A DNA stretch of 64,000 nt. Origin: Glandiceps talaboti. Its lineage: Eukaryota > Hemichordata > Enteropneusta > Spengelidae. Made by a program: the position numbers and the translations under genes. Under the pieces are notes generated by a model. It was given only the letters and a program-made list of their open reading frames with translations. It searched no databases and was not told the origin of the DNA. This document shows positions 39,501 to 46,468 of this stretch, piece by piece. The first letter of the stretch is position 1. Every line of letters begins with the position of its first letter. The stretch covers positions 1,610,001 through 1,674,000 of the forward strand of contig NC_135550.1 of assembly GCF_964340395.1 (NCBI RefSeq), in the 5' to 3' direction.

Positions 39501-41077
39501 TATTGATTTCAACCATAAATCAATTTGGGACTTCTAATGGAGATGATTGTAGTTATCATACATTAGATGTACAAAAATATATAGGAACTAGACTAACTAT
39601 ATACATGGACATTGAATATCCAATATCTAGACACAGGCTGGGTCAGGCACTTTCAGTCACAGTGTTTGCCACATATTATTTCAAAGTGTCCTAAATTGGT
39701 TATGTTTGTGCACATGTCCACATGTTCAGGTCAATGGAGGAACAGATTTTAGAGCCAGAAAATCTTAAGGTATTTCATTTCTTATGTGTTACATATACAG
39801 CTACACATGCAAGTTTTTCTACCACAAGATGACACAATGCAACTCATGGCATGCAATAGTGAGAAGTCATTTCTAACTAATAACTGTTGCTTAAAGGTGG
39901 CCATGGTGCAGTGTTGTGACGCCATACCATATGTATTGGATGTATCAAGAGACAGAGTTTTTGTTATATTTGAATGTATATTTATAGCTATTTGTTTATG
40001 GTTTATTTTATGCACATACATTTTTTTGTTTAATAGCTCGCACAGTGCCCGCAAGCGGCAGCATAGCGGCTCAATGACTAGTACGCAGGCATGTCCTATA
40101 TACTATGCAATGGTTTTTTAGTGGTTTTACCCAAGGATGCATTGCGGTACAATGACTACGCATACGTGTTCTATGTACGAAGTGCAATCTCCACGCCGAG
40201 AGCACTATCTATGATATCATCGTGAGGCAGCCGCTCACAAATGAATCTACCCAGCTGTGCGAGCTTAGGGGCTTTGGCCTAGTTATGATATTAAATGTAT
40301 GGACATTTAAGTACAGGAGCGTGGCTCATGATTTTGTTTAGTTGAAAACAAGGTGACCCCCCCCCCTTCTTTGAGTCCCAAATTAAGGTGACCCCCCTCC
40401 CTCTGATGTGCCCCCCCCGGCCGTAAAAACTGATCGCTCCCTAAAATGCACATTTCTGATGCGATCATTTTCATTTGAACAATTTCCCAAGTAGACACTC
40501 AAGGTACTAGTGAATGGACCCACCAAATATCGGTTCAGAGGTGTTTGACTTTAAGTTGTTTACACACACACACATCCACACATACAGACAGGCAGACAGA
40601 CGCCGGGTGATCCCTATAGCACTACTGAACCTCAGTTGCGCTAATAAAACGTAGCAAAAACGCACGAACGACTGTCGACAGTCTAAGCGTGGGCAGCACA
40701 CCCTTATCGAAACATTTACATTTTCTAAGTACCCCCCCCCCCCCCCCCGCGCGATCAACAAATGTAAATTAAAATATTTTGAAAGTGCATAGCCAGGCAA
40801 ACTTGATGACAAGTGTTATGGGAGTTACAAAATCACAGTTTTGTAAACAAACGATCATGTAAACACACGAAAACACACATTTAGAAACTAACTGACGTCC
40901 TAATCTAACCTTGTCAAGGATCACATGTTCATAGATAAGTTGTAATTCTGTTACTTACTCGTTGGTTGACTTTTGTTTCTTCCAGCCATGATATATGCCT
41001 TGAATACATACAAGCACAAGCACTGCAATAAATATTACAATATCTACTGAGTGCAGCGAGTAACTGGCGTTCGACAT
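6820..41077 (-). CDS. SLC5-family sodium/solute symporter (SMCT/NIS/SMVT-like), 15 exons, complete
   Basis: Plasma-membrane Na+-coupled cotransporter of the sodium:solute symporter fold. Exons, in transcript order: 40959-41077, 28428-28647, 27433-27550, 26780-26847, 26125-26285, 25554-25691, 25223-25308, 24996-25043, 20747-20820, 11156-11244, 10858-11000, 9735-9888, 9293-9398, 7776-7921, 6820-7060. All junctions are GT-AG and the phases agree; the total is 1911 nt, 636 codons plus TAA. Seen motifs: an N-terminal membrane helix, GGR..GLPVA..LLAFLSAITLLGIPAEIY (about residues 43-75), GGMKAVVWTDV (176-186), NQSNIQRY (256-263), GHIPG..GLFISAIFAG (354-371), S-VSGGINALIAVTLEDF (375-391). Length fits the 600-650 residue family. 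The C-terminus ends Ser-Arg-Leu, a class I PDZ ligand like that of SMCT1. The substrate cannot be told; SLC5A8/A5/A6-like is the closest pattern. No frame lesion, so likely functional. Confidence 0.93.
7370..7553 (+). mobile_element. LINE-type 3' end with (AATA)n tail
   Basis: The end ...GGGATTCAATAAATAAACAAA followed by (AATA)n at 7520-7550 looks like the 3' UTR and tail of a non-LTR retrotransposon. No coding part is recognisable. It lies in the last intron of the SLC5 gene. Confidence 0.45.
7650..7752. repeat. Trinucleotide microsatellites (CCA)n, (GCA)n, (CAA)n
   Basis: CCACCACC, CAGCAGCA and ACAACAACA runs, with the 20-bp block CACTCGAAATTCAGTATATC present twice (about 7712 and 7752). 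The second copy abuts exon 14, so slippage has duplicated part of the splice-donor-proximal intron. Confidence 0.8.
7776..7921 (-). CDS. SLC5 gene exon 14
   Basis: Residues 509-557: LSFMWYATFSCTIAVVVAI, the last core helix (family: YSLSYLYFSTVGT..), then a cytoplasmic tail. Acceptor TTTTTTCAG, donor GTAAGA. Confidence 0.87.
8094..9267. mobile_element. Non-autonomous DNA transposon with 8-bp target duplication
   Basis: Bounded by TATTGGAT at 8086-8093 and 9268-9275. Terminal inverted repeats: left CGGTCGGTACAAAACACAGG, right (reversed) TGGGTTGGTACAAAATACAG, continuing as GTACAAGCCAGG.CTGGCCAGGCC for about 80 bp. An 8-bp duplication fits the hAT superfamily, though the usual CAG termini are absent. 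No transposase frame. The right end lies 25 bp beyond the exon 13 boundary. Contains an (ATGTAT)n microsatellite at about 8690-8742. Confidence 0.78.
9293..9398 (-). CDS. SLC5 gene exon 13
   Basis: Residues 473-508: hydrophobic helix ATICGVVVSFGMICWIFVGS followed by a short loop ending IYS. The acceptor is TTTTTAG; the donor GTACGT was preferred over an earlier GTAGAC because only it keeps phase with the next exon. Confidence 0.85.
9735..9888 (-). CDS. SLC5 gene exon 12
   Basis: Residues 421-472: IVYGLIAIGVAYVASKLDSL and GNTIFGTTGGPMLGAFLLGL, the GG/P helix break typical of TM10-11. Acceptor TATTGCAG, donor GTGAGG. Confidence 0.9.
10100..10780. repeat. 42-bp minisatellite, ~16 units
   Basis: Units of GTGTATGCTGCTCATGAACG then ATCAGAAGACCGACACGTGTTA. 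Because 42 is divisible by three the array forms an open frame with a 14-residue repeat (LVYAAHERSEDRHV) on plus; I regard it as non-coding intron. Two units carry the same 6-bp insertion (GACTAG, near 10410 and 10711), about 300 bp apart, which shows a block of seven units was duplicated. The array ends about 80 bp from exon 11. Confidence 0.9.
10858..11000 (-). CDS. SLC5 gene exon 11
   Basis: Residues 374-421: SVSGGINALIAVTLEDFVKP, the TM8 region that lines the Na2 site in the family, then a basic loop. Acceptor GAATTAG, donor GTATGT. Gly378-Gly379 replace the usual Ser/Thr-Ser pair before I-N. Confidence 0.93.
11156..11244 (-). CDS. SLC5 gene exon 10
   Basis: Residues 344-373: ILVYFVSDRFGHIPGFMGLF and the IFAGTL turn, matching P.LV.D.....PGLPGLFVA...SGTLS. 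Acceptor ACTTTCAG, donor GTAAGG. Confidence 0.92.
11357..11660. mobile_element. Degenerate G-tract MITE remnants
   Basis: Starts TAAGGGAGCCTGCAGTAACT at 11357, with a second family end TTAGGGACCTGTCACTTTCT at 11503, both followed by runs of G and by GGGTCA..TTTT blocks shared with the elements at 33642, 41400 and 63016. Fragments only; right ends are not identifiable. Confidence 0.55.
11750..13360. other. Intronic non-coding stretch
   Basis: Contains an (ATTC)n run at 11753-11770 and TATTGCCA...TTGGCAAT complementary blocks. No exon or recognised element was found in the remainder. Confidence 0.5.
13615..14289 (-). repeat. LTR, left copy (3' LTR on minus)
   Basis: Nearly identical to 16690-17317. 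It holds three tandem 37-bp units (TGTTGTTC.AGCCCCGGATCGCCACCAATATTACTAC) at its left edge, against two in the other copy. Confidence 0.8.
16690..17317 (-). repeat. LTR, right copy (5' LTR on minus)
   Basis: Partner of the left LTR. The 300-nt frame at 16951-17253 is identical in translation to 13923-14225, so the two LTRs have hardly diverged and the insertion is fairly recent. Confidence 0.8.
18200..19310 (+). mobile_element. Partial copy of the outer Harbinger-like element interior
   Basis: Follows the same order as 41645-42090 plus 44119-45010 plus 62302-62360 (ACTATACATA..., TTAATGCCCCTATACCAATG, AAAGCTTGGAAATATTAC, CAGTCAAGCAGTCCACACTG) but lacks both termini. It shows the sequence without the CAG element and without the Polinton, so it serves as an empty-site control for both. 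Confidence 0.7.
19311..20740. other. Intronic non-coding stretch
   Basis: Mostly anonymous. A MITE right end with C-tract (GGCTCCCTAA at about 20146) resembles the reverse of the left end at 11357. Nothing else is recognised. Confidence 0.45.
20747..20820 (-). CDS. SLC5 gene exon 9
   Basis: Residues 320-343: acidic loop PSHGDSNVEPYYEPDYTTSDQ ending at the family's conserved (S/P)DQ before the next helix. Acceptor TTCTCAG, donor GTATGA. Confidence 0.78.
20975..21472. repeat. 41-bp minisatellite, ~12 units
   Basis: Units of GTTTACAGCCAGTGTATGTA then TCATATGCATGCATAGACTTG. Variation is mostly TGTATG/TGTGTG. The array stops mid-unit at 21472 and a partial unit resumes at 24711, showing that the intervening element inserted into the array. 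Confidence 0.9.
21473..24710. mobile_element. Foldback-type DNA transposon with tandem-repeat arms
   Basis: Starts TACGGTGGACGAGGGGGAC and ends with its inverse. Each arm carries about 36-bp tandem units (GCAATTTCCGCGCTCTCAAT plus GACTGGGCGTTCAAA; 21497-21710 and, inverted, 24490-24690). Further in, 22105-22195 is inverted at 23356-23450 and 22225-22260 at 23285-23325, so the arms are roughly 800-1400 bp long around a loop of about 1 kb. No transposase seen. A TA duplication at the tips is possible. Galileo/foldback-like by architecture; the superfamily is not established. Confidence 0.75.
24711..24740. repeat. Partial 41-bp satellite unit
   Basis: GGTTTACAGCCAGTGTGGGT followed by ATCATAT: the continuation of the satellite unit broken at 21472. 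Confidence 0.8.
24996..25043 (-). CDS. SLC5 gene exon 8 (48 bp)
   Basis: Residues 304-319: YSTPLQAAINSTFPP, a loop with an NST sequon. It is supported by exact phase with both neighbours. The acceptor CCAG is preceded directly by a (CT)n microsatellite that serves as the polypyrimidine tract; donor GTAAGT. This is the least conserved exon. Confidence 0.72.
25045..25121. repeat. (GA)n microsatellite forming the exon 8 polypyrimidine tract
   Basis: About 75 bp of GA on plus, CT on the transcribed strand, ending two bases before the AG of exon 8. Its length probably varies between alleles. Confidence 0.85.
25223..25308 (-). CDS. SLC5 gene exon 7
   Basis: Residues 275-303: a hydrophobic helix with YYCGMVLYAFYN, aligned with the C.GLALY..Y segment before the extracellular loop. 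Acceptor TGTTTACAG, donor GTAAGA. Confidence 0.86.
25554..25691 (-). CDS. SLC5 gene exon 6
   Basis: Residues 229-275: contains LNQSNIQRYISTKS, the counterpart of the conserved NQ.QVQRY.SC motif. Acceptor TTTACTAG, donor GTAAGT, phase 2. The family usually has Gln where this protein has Asn before IQRY. Confidence 0.88.
25845..25990. repeat. (GATT)n/(GGTT)n microsatellite
   Basis: Degenerate TTGATTGA and GGTTGGTT tetranucleotides in intron 5 of the SLC5 gene. Confidence 0.75.
26125..26285 (-). CDS. SLC5 gene exon 5
   Basis: Residues 176-229: GGMKAVVWTDV, the most conserved SLC5 loop, then a hydrophobic helix. Acceptor TTCTTTCAG, donor GTAAGT, phase 2. Confidence 0.93.
26780..26847 (-). CDS. 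SLC5 gene exon 4
   Basis: Residues 153-175: VNGFPLYISIIITGCVCMFY, a helix matching the V(T)GF..W..V...G.VCTFY segment of the family. Acceptor TTTTTCAG, donor GTAAGT. Confidence 0.88.
27205..27256. repeat. (TGTC)n microsatellite
   Basis: About 12 units of CTGT in intron 3 of the SLC5 gene. Confidence 0.9.
27433..27550 (-). CDS. SLC5 gene exon 3
   Basis: Residues 114-152: YFEMRYNYALRV, then a membrane helix ending IGPALAFNA, the position of APALAL in human SLC5A8. Acceptor TTATCTTCAG and donor GTAAGT. An ~85-bp satellite begins about 40 bp upstream of the acceptor. Confidence 0.92.
27590..28285. repeat. ~85-bp satellite, ~8-9 units
   Basis: Units of AACGAAGGTGGGGACATCTT, GGAAACCAAGTGACCATGCG, ATATCTTTCATTTGTATAGC, ATGTACAGCTAAAAAA, separated by A-runs of varying length. 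Length changes in the A-run shift the frame and create several overlapping false open frames on both strands. Intronic, between exons 2 and 3. Confidence 0.9.
28428..28647 (-). CDS. SLC5 gene exon 2
   Basis: Residues 40-113: the family hallmark GGRSFSGLPVA and AITLLGIPAEIY, plus the helix reaching the VPVF motif. Acceptor TTCCACAG, donor GTAGGA, ends in phase 0. Confidence 0.93.
28648..30520. other. First-intron non-coding stretch
   Basis: No exon found. It holds C-tracts at 28886-28899, 29590-29600 and 29892-29906, probably ends of decayed G-tract MITEs, and a (AACA)-rich spot near 28918. Confidence 0.45.
30524..30600. repeat. (CAA)n(CGA)n microsatellite
   Basis: Perfect ACA triplets switch to ACG triplets at about 30566. 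The homopolymeric Arg and Cys frame on minus is an artefact. Confidence 0.9.
30845..31225 (+). pseudogene. LINE ORF2 C-terminus and 3' UTR (CR1/L2-like)
   Basis: In three frames one reads ITKLRISAHNLPIERLRF, then a cysteine cluster CRLC..GDG.HAIMDC, then DQNYLIKSISKE, the usual order at the C-terminus of CR1/L2-type reverse transcriptase polyproteins. At least one frameshift near 30935 breaks it. A 3' UTR follows, ending TGTCAAGTAAAATGTACTAT and running straight into the pentamer array. Confidence 0.65.
31240..31715. repeat. Pentanucleotide satellite (ACTGT/ACTAC)n
   Basis: Blocks of TACTG, TACCG, CACTA, TACCA and TACAC pentamers. The period of 5 gives long open frames of Tyr, Thr, Cys, Leu and His on plus that have no coding value. 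It is the expanded 3' tail of the LINE before it. Confidence 0.9.
31930..31990 (+). mobile_element. Second LINE 3' terminus
   Basis: GCCGGGAGGCTGCTATGTACAATATAAATAAACC and an (AATA)-rich tail are typical of a LINE 3' UTR end; no coding part remains. Confidence 0.4.
32000..32265. repeat. (CACTA)n satellite, two blocks
   Basis: CACTA pentamers at 32010-32120 and 32160-32265, separated by a ~50-bp spacer (ACGTGAT.CACATTACCTGT) that recurs after the second block at 32283. So a larger unit of about 170 bp, pentamers plus spacer, is itself duplicated. Confidence 0.85.
32777..34666. mobile_element. PIF/Harbinger-like element, TAA target duplication
   Basis: Ends GGGGTAGACCATTTGATATC and, inverted, GATATGAAAT-type C-tract end ..ATATCAAATGGTCCACCCC, with subterminal G/C tracts and TAA on both sides (32774-32776; 34667-34669). 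The interior holds a copy of the sequence found at 63016-64000 and the nested MITE at 33642. No transposase. A 3-bp TWA duplication and GGG start point to PIF/Harbinger. Confidence 0.68.
33642..34060. mobile_element. 419-bp G-tract MITE (nested), TTA duplication
   Basis: Ends GGGACCGGTCAGTTT..; TTA at 33639-33641 and 34061-34063. Its interior equals the two extremities of the 41400-62512 element joined at GTCTGAAATG/CAAGACAGTC, so it is an internally deleted derivative. Four G-runs of 7-14 lie inside. Confidence 0.85.
34725..35075. repeat. 39-bp minisatellite, 9 units
   Basis: Units of CAAATACTAGAACAGCAAAT plus ACAGCAATCACAGGAAGAA. In one plus frame this reads QILEQQIQQSQEE repeated, a Gln/Glu coiled-coil-like pattern; on minus it gives an open VFVLPVIAVFAVL repeat. 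No start codon, splice or flanking homology makes either frame a gene. Confidence 0.9.
35480..35640 (+). pseudogene. Second copy of the LINE 3' end with pentamer tail
   Basis: AATAGCTTTGGAAA.TT...TTATTATCAT and TCAA.TAAAAT.TACTATACTA match 31122-31250, again followed by (ACTAT/ACTGT)n at 35637-35785. It supports one LINE family whose tail is a pentamer repeat. Confidence 0.6.
35637..35785. repeat. Pentanucleotide satellite (ACTAT/ACTGT)n
   Basis: Same pentamers as at 31240-31715, attached to the LINE end before it. Confidence 0.85.
35990..37450. repeat. ~115-bp repeat with TTGCTATGGGCGTGGT core
   Basis: The core TTGGCTGTTGCTATGGGCGT followed by GGT.(A/T)TG.TGCTAGG recurs near 36053, 36163, 36273, 37135, 37252 and 37370, each with ATTTGCATACATTTTTTGAA nearby. 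Two blocks of three units are separated by a segment that holds the perfect hairpin at 36828-36930. Confidence 0.8.
36828..36930. repeat. Perfect 44-bp inverted repeat (hairpin)
   Basis: Arm 36828-36871 (GAGCAATACTATAACCACGT..) is the exact reverse complement of 36887-36930, with a 15-nt loop that itself contains ACGAG-CAA-CTCGT. The arms hold TGATCA and the palindrome-like ACGT. Confidence 0.95.
37996..40441. mobile_element. PIF/Harbinger-like element, TAA duplication
   Basis: Ends GGGAGCGATCGGTTTTTACGGC on the left and its inverse at 40417-40441, with G/C tracts just inside and TAA at 37993-37995 and 40442-40444. No transposase frame. A shorter MITE is nested at about 40036-40283. The fragments at 2310-2407 and 5551-5919 belong to the same family. 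Confidence 0.82.
40036..40283. mobile_element. ~250-bp MITE nested in 37996-40441
   Basis: Absent from the other family copy (5551-5919). Inverted ends AGCTCGCACAG (40033-40043) and CTGTGCGAGCT (40254-40264); GC-richer than its surroundings. Exact borders are uncertain by about 20 bp. Confidence 0.55.
40959..41077 (-). CDS. SLC5 gene exon 1 (start codon)
   Basis: ATG at 41077-41075. Encodes residues 1-39: a short N-terminus with an NAS sequon, then a hydrophobic first helix and a basic loop. Donor GTAAGT follows and leaves phase 2 (GA), completed by G of exon 2. The first intron is 12.3 kb. Confidence 0.85.
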
Positions 41078-41399
41078 GATGTCAGCTCGTATTCTGCGCA
41101 AACTTGACAGAGGTTGGGATTATACCCCTTATCTTTTGCTGCACTTCGCTGTCTTCAAAATCGTCAAGGATACGACCACTTCTATCTATGCGTATACGTA
41201 GTTGTGACGCCTATGTAGGTCTCCAAGCAACGATACTATAAAACATATCAATAATTCGGCTAATAAAATAATGCGTAATAAATATTTTCTATTGGTATTG
41301 CCAAGGTTTTCTAATCATCTCTATACAAATATTGTATGATCATAAAACAAAGTAAATATACAGGCCATGCACACAATTGTCGAGTCCCTGTCACATTAA
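41078..41399 (-). promoter_or_regulatory. Presumed promoter/5' UTR of the SLC5 gene
   Basis: The only unique-looking DNA between the start codon and the transposon nest. TTATCGTTTGC-like and TATA-like words are present, but no decisive promoter element is seen; the assignment rests on position alone. Confidence 0.35.
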
Positions 41400-42094
41400 G
41401 GACCGGTCAGTTTCTTCGGCCTGGGAGGTAGATTTGTAGGGGGGGATCACCCTGTTTTTGAAATTGGCAGGGGGGGTCAGGCTGTTTTCAAAATTGCGGA
41501 TAGGGGGGGGGGGTCATTGTGTTTTGGATTGTGATGGAAGAAACAAATCCTTTTTCTACAATGGCATGTAGCCTTGTCTGAAATGTGGTACTCGTAAATA
41601 TTTGTTCTTATCCCTGTTTCTTACATGAATTCTGTAATATTACTTATTAGTTCAAACATAACTATACATACACATATATTACCTAGCTACCGCACTAGTT
41701 ACAGAACATGTCGTGTAAATGCTTAGCTGTTACACAATCAATGCTTCACTTATATTGCACTTTGGGGCAAAAGTTAACTTCAAAGTTTCGTAATGGTAAT
41801 CTTCATAGATAGTTCATAAAAGAAGTTAATCTAAAATGTTCTACTCGTCACTGTGAACTTGTCAGAAGGGATTAATACACTTTCTCTTTTGGACACTACA
41901 TGTTATTGACACTACAAATCACCACATCTCATCAGATTCCAGTTTCTATTATACACTAGGTATGACCACCTAAAGTTCTCTTACATACCAGTGACTTTAC
42001 TGTAAAGTACATGCAATATTAATGCCCCTATACCAATGATACGGGGCCATTTTTATGTGAGATGGGTAACTCATCTAAAATTTACATTTACGTT

Positions 42095-44113
42095 CAGTAC
42101 CGTAGCCTGCGGGGGGGGGGGGGGGCGGGGGAAAAAGAAAAAAAAGCCACTTTTTGAATACATAGCGATGCTATTAAAATCGTTATTTACGTGACGATTC
42201 CTAGCATGCGCGATTTAAATTGATAGTTCACTAAAGTGACTGTACACTGACTCATGGCTAATATGTATCTTATATCGCTATTTTACGCTGGCTTAACTTT
42301 GAATTAAAATGTGTCCAGTTAAAAATTGTAAATTTTTGCAGCAAATTAAAAATTCTTTGTGCGGGAAAGTACAAAAGAAGTGCACACATGCACTGTGCAT
42401 TTTCCGCGAGTAACAGTAGTCTTGAAAGTCTCCATCATTTGAAGATAGCAAGTCGCAATCATAATGTCAGCGAGTGAAACTCAAACCTGCCATACTATGC
42501 CGCATTCAGTGACTCCGAAGATGCGCTCGATCCCATTTACATCTTGTTCCTTATATGAAAACATTTCGTACTGATAAAACGGAATATTTGGTGGCCCTGA
42601 AAAACTATTAAACTAGGTACGCAGTTTAAACTCAACTATTTAAGATAGTTCTTTCAATAATTGTGTTCGACGTTGTCTTTTGTTAAAATGTTGTTTGATA
42701 TAATTATCTCATTGCACACTGACACTAGCGTTATTCCGCAATTCATTTTGATGCGACAATTTGCTATGGAAAGAATGGCCCTGAATTTGTAAACAGAGCT
42801 TTACCTTCGATACCAAAATCTAAACGTCAATTTCCATTATAATGATAATGACAAGGAGAATGCACTGAGTTCACCTTGGGTTCCGACATAAACGAGGCCA
42901 TAACAGTTTTGGGAGTTGGGTAAAGAAAATGGTTATTTTGTTGTGTTACGTATTTGAGAAAGCACCGTCCATTTTTTTTTACTTTGAATGTGACATCTTT
43001 TCGGCAACTACTTTGAAAGATACGACATTAGGCCAGAAAAATGAAAAAGCTGTTCAACCTACCCTCATATTTTTTTCTGGTGACGGGCTATATATCCTCA
43101 TGCGGGCTTCGCTCTTTTTTTCTAAATTAAGGATATTTCTTTATACTTTCTGAATAGTACATGTAACAATATACATTTGAGTCTATTCCAAATTATATAA
43201 TATCTTATACAGTGGTTTACTTGGCTCTGATGCTGCATACAAGCATGAATTGAGATTAAATATCCAATCTGCACTAAAAAGAATTGAACAAACGTTTACG
43301 ACCATTGGGCCACCAATTAAAAGTCTGAAAGTCTTGAAATGTTTTGCTCTTTATTCGGGATTTTTTGGAGCCAAATTAAACTTCAGGAGAAGTCATTTAC
43401 CAATGCAAGTGCACATCCGCATAATATCTTTCAGCTTTGCCACAACAAAATACACTTCCAGATAATATGTACTGCATAGCATAATTGTTTCAATTCTGGT
43501 GTTTTATTATGTCTATGGTTTGATATTCTATGCCTCTAAATGGCCTCCTACACTGTCTTATTTTCTAATTTTTTCACCTTTGGAGTTGTCTCCTTCCAAT
43601 GCATCATTGTACGATATGATTTTATATCTCCACTGTAGTGTAGGTGACAGAAGGGGTGGCTAAAATAATGCTTGAGTTTCAATTGGCTTAACATTTTTTG
43701 AGAAGAGAGGGTGAGAGGAACTACACCATTAGTTTAACCGTAAATTGTGTACATTTCCTAACTGTAGCTATGCAGACAAATTGCATGAGATAGTATCAAG
43801 ATGACTGAATAAGTTCTATCTAAACTCGACCTGCAGCTGCTATCAATATATATGGTTTGTTTTATCCTTGTCAAGCAATGTGAAAAAATGAAATCGACCT
43901 ACTTAACCAATGTGATGGGTTAGGTTACCCGTTGACCAGCATTTTTTATTTTTTCTGACCTTACATATGATATTTAATTGCGTATGCTAAAATAGGTATT
44001 ATTGTAAATTGCATGTACATTTATGTAAATTAGCACTTTTCTAAATTTTAAATGCATGATTGCACCAAGACAAAGTTCTGCCCCCTTGGCAATTTTGTCA
44101 GGCTACGGCCCTG
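42095..44113. mobile_element. 2.0-kb DNA transposon, CAG...CTG ends, ACGTT duplication
   Basis: Ends CAGTACCGTAGCCTG and, inverted, CAGGGCCGTAGCCTG; ACGTT at 42090-42094 and 44114-44118. The uninterrupted site is seen at 18612 (TTTACGTTAGC). A 14-bp G tract lies just inside the left end. Short frames (42929-43153, 43250-43465) show no transposase motif; non-autonomous or decayed. Confidence 0.8.
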
Positions 44114-45011
44114 ACGTTAGCTATTCGAAGCTTGGAAGTATTACCTCAAAGGCTATGAATAACCTAAACATTGCCTTAATAGAACCAAAAAACTGTAGAT
44201 CTGCTAGGGGGAAAACCCCAAGGACTCCCTCTCCCCCGGAGGTCACTCATGCAATCAACCAACAATCAGATGCACCAACAATCTTTTTAGTGTCATAATG
44301 GTATTAAACTTTTCTTAAATATTTTCACCCAATTCTAATTTGAGATGATATTGTCTTTTAAAGATGTGACATGTTTGCCAAGGTCGTCTAAAATTGCCTT
44401 AATCTCCAAATCTCCCCTACCAATGATACTACCATTATATGTGCTGGTCTTCAATACATGTATATAATGATGCCATTTAACTTTTTAAGAATATATTTCA
44501 ACCCTATGTAAGTTATAAAGAATAGTTTCTGATACTTGTAAAGCATGGATTGAGTTATTGCTTAATTTGGTCTGAATAGCCTAAATATTGGCGTTAAGAG
44601 TACAAATCCTCCAGGGGTTCAAGGGGAGACCCCCTAGGACCCCCCCCCCCACATGAGGTGTACACATTCCAGTCTCAAGCTCTTCCCCCTATCACTTACT
44701 GTCAAGATGCTATCAAACTATATGTTTTTACAAGTTGGTGCTGTCTTGTAAAGCTTGGAAATTATTGTCTGAAAGGGTCTGAATAGTCTCAAAATTGACT
44801 TTTCAGAGTAAAAAAAGCTCCAGGGCTTCTAGGGCTAGACCCCCTAGGACCCCCCATAAATGATGTACATATTCCCTTCTCAAGCTTTCCCCCTACCTTT
44901 CACTGTCAGATGCTATTAAACCCCTTTTGGAATATACTACACTGTGTAGTCAATAATTATAATTATGATTGTGCTAACCCAGGATCTTATAAAGTATTTG
45001 CAAGACAGTCA

Positions 45012-45182
45012 AGTAGTATAGTATTTAGAGGTTTTGACGCACTTTAACGACATCCCCCATTTTTCACCTATTATAAGGCAAAATAAGTCTTAAAACTGTA
45101 TTTACATCAATTTAGAACCAGTTTAAACCAGTTTTAAGACGACATACCTCTTATTTAATCAATTTTAAGGCAAATAAACCTT
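45012..45182 (+). repeat. Polinton left terminal inverted repeat
   Basis: About 170 bp, over 90% identical to the reverse complement of 62131-62301; includes GACGCACTTTAACGACATCC and AAACCAGTTTTAAGACGACA. The AGTAGT start fits the short tandem repeats reported at Polinton tips. Confidence 0.93.
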
Positions 45183-45220
45183 TATATTCATCGTACACTC
45201 AATTAAACAAATAAAAACAC

Positions 45221-45233
45221 AGAGTATATACAC
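45221..45233 (+). promoter_or_regulatory. TATA-type promoter with CACAG box
   Basis: AACACAGAGTATATACAC about 30 bp upstream of the start codon at 45256. The same CACAG.GTATATA word occurs upstream of the zinc-finger gene at 55814-55830. Confidence 0.5.
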
Positions 45234-45255
45234 ACAAGCATAGCAAAATTCAAAA

Positions 45256-45768
45256 ATGTCAAACGAACAAAGTCAAAAACCAATCGCTTTCGAAGATGAC
45301 ACAATTGAAACAAGTTCACTTAGTTCACTTAGTTCACTTAGTTCACTCAGTTCACTTTCTCCACTTGATCCTGCTATAGCTAATCCTATAGAGAATGGTG
45401 AGGATTTATTATTAGATATTTTAGATGAAAAAAGAAAGATCCAAGAAGTTCCTACAATCAAATGGAGAGAAGTTCCTACAGAAAAACCATTTTTGATTAC
45501 TTAATATCAGGAAATCCATTCTTATTATGGTCCTGGATTATGGATTTGTCTTAATAATCCAATAACTCTTAACCAACTTTATTATACTTACGCTCCTAGC
45601 AGAATGATAAATGAGATTCTTAAAAATAAACTCCCATTAATAGTTGTTTCACGTGGATTAAAAAAATCTATTAGAAATCCAAAGAATTCGTATCATAGTT
45701 ATACTCTAATGGATTTTGATGAAGTAAAACAAAAATTAATGGAAAAAAAGAAGTTAAATAACAGTTAA
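45256..45768 (+). pseudogene. Polinton hypothetical protein with Ser-Leu repeat, one internal stop
   Basis: The frame opens at ATG 45256 and runs 170 codons, broken only by TAA at 45502-45504. Visible: an acidic N-terminus, a run of SSL triplets at residues 17-32 made by five copies of AGTTCACTT, an acidic helix, then after the stop a Tyr-rich stretch (YYGPGLWICLNN) and a Lys-rich tail. The only left-arm gene on plus, immediately inside the terminal repeat. I do not recognise the family. Confidence 0.6.
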
Positions 45769-45808
45769 ATCATAATTTAATGATCATTCAAAAAAAACTG
45801 ATTTTTTT

Positions 45809-46468
45809 TTATTTATTTAACTTCAGTTTTAAAAAGATTTGACGCCATCGTAAACGCCACCAACTAAATCTCACTATCTCTGGATATTCTGCGTTCCATT
45901 TATCCCAAAATCGTTTAAAAATTTGATTCTGTGAAAATGCTTCCATTTTCAACTCTGGTATTAGTGCAGCTTCCTGATATTCTCCTAAATATAATAGAAT
46001 TGCTTTTATAATTACACTGAAGTTGAGTGATCGATATCGTGTTGGATTTATATAAACTTCATCAATTGATGAAAATATTATAGTAACAGTTCTTAAAAGA
46101 TAATAATTTAGTTTATATTTTTTTTTAAACTTTTTTAATGTGGTTTTTAGGGTTATAGATGCTTCGACTGTTTTGTTTTCTTTGATCATGTTCAAAGTTT
46201 TTATCTAAAGATTTATCTAAAGGTTTGTTTAATGAATTACAACAGTCAAAACAGTGAAACCTTCCATAGATCTTACCACAAATGTTTTTTACAAATATCA
46301 TTATGAGGTATATTGAATTTTCTACATATGTTACAATGTATGATGTTATACCAGTTTTTTTTTGTTCATTTTTTTGTTCATTAAATCACAACAAAGTGTA
46401 CTGAAAATGTTAGTACGATCACTGGCTACAGTTGCTACACCATTTCGTTTATATAATTGACATTCCAT
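45809..46468 (-). pseudogene. Polinton small zinc-binding-type protein, frameshifted
   Basis: Starts at ATG 46468 and must change frame at least three times, each at an A-run (about 46365, 46275, 46135), to reach the TAA at 45809. Pieces show CNIC...H..IC..H and CG...FHCFDCC clusters, which look like one or two zinc ribbons, followed by a 115-residue helical, basic C-terminal part that is still open (45809-46189). Joining the pieces into one gene is my inference; the last piece could be separate. Family not recognised. Confidence 0.42.
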
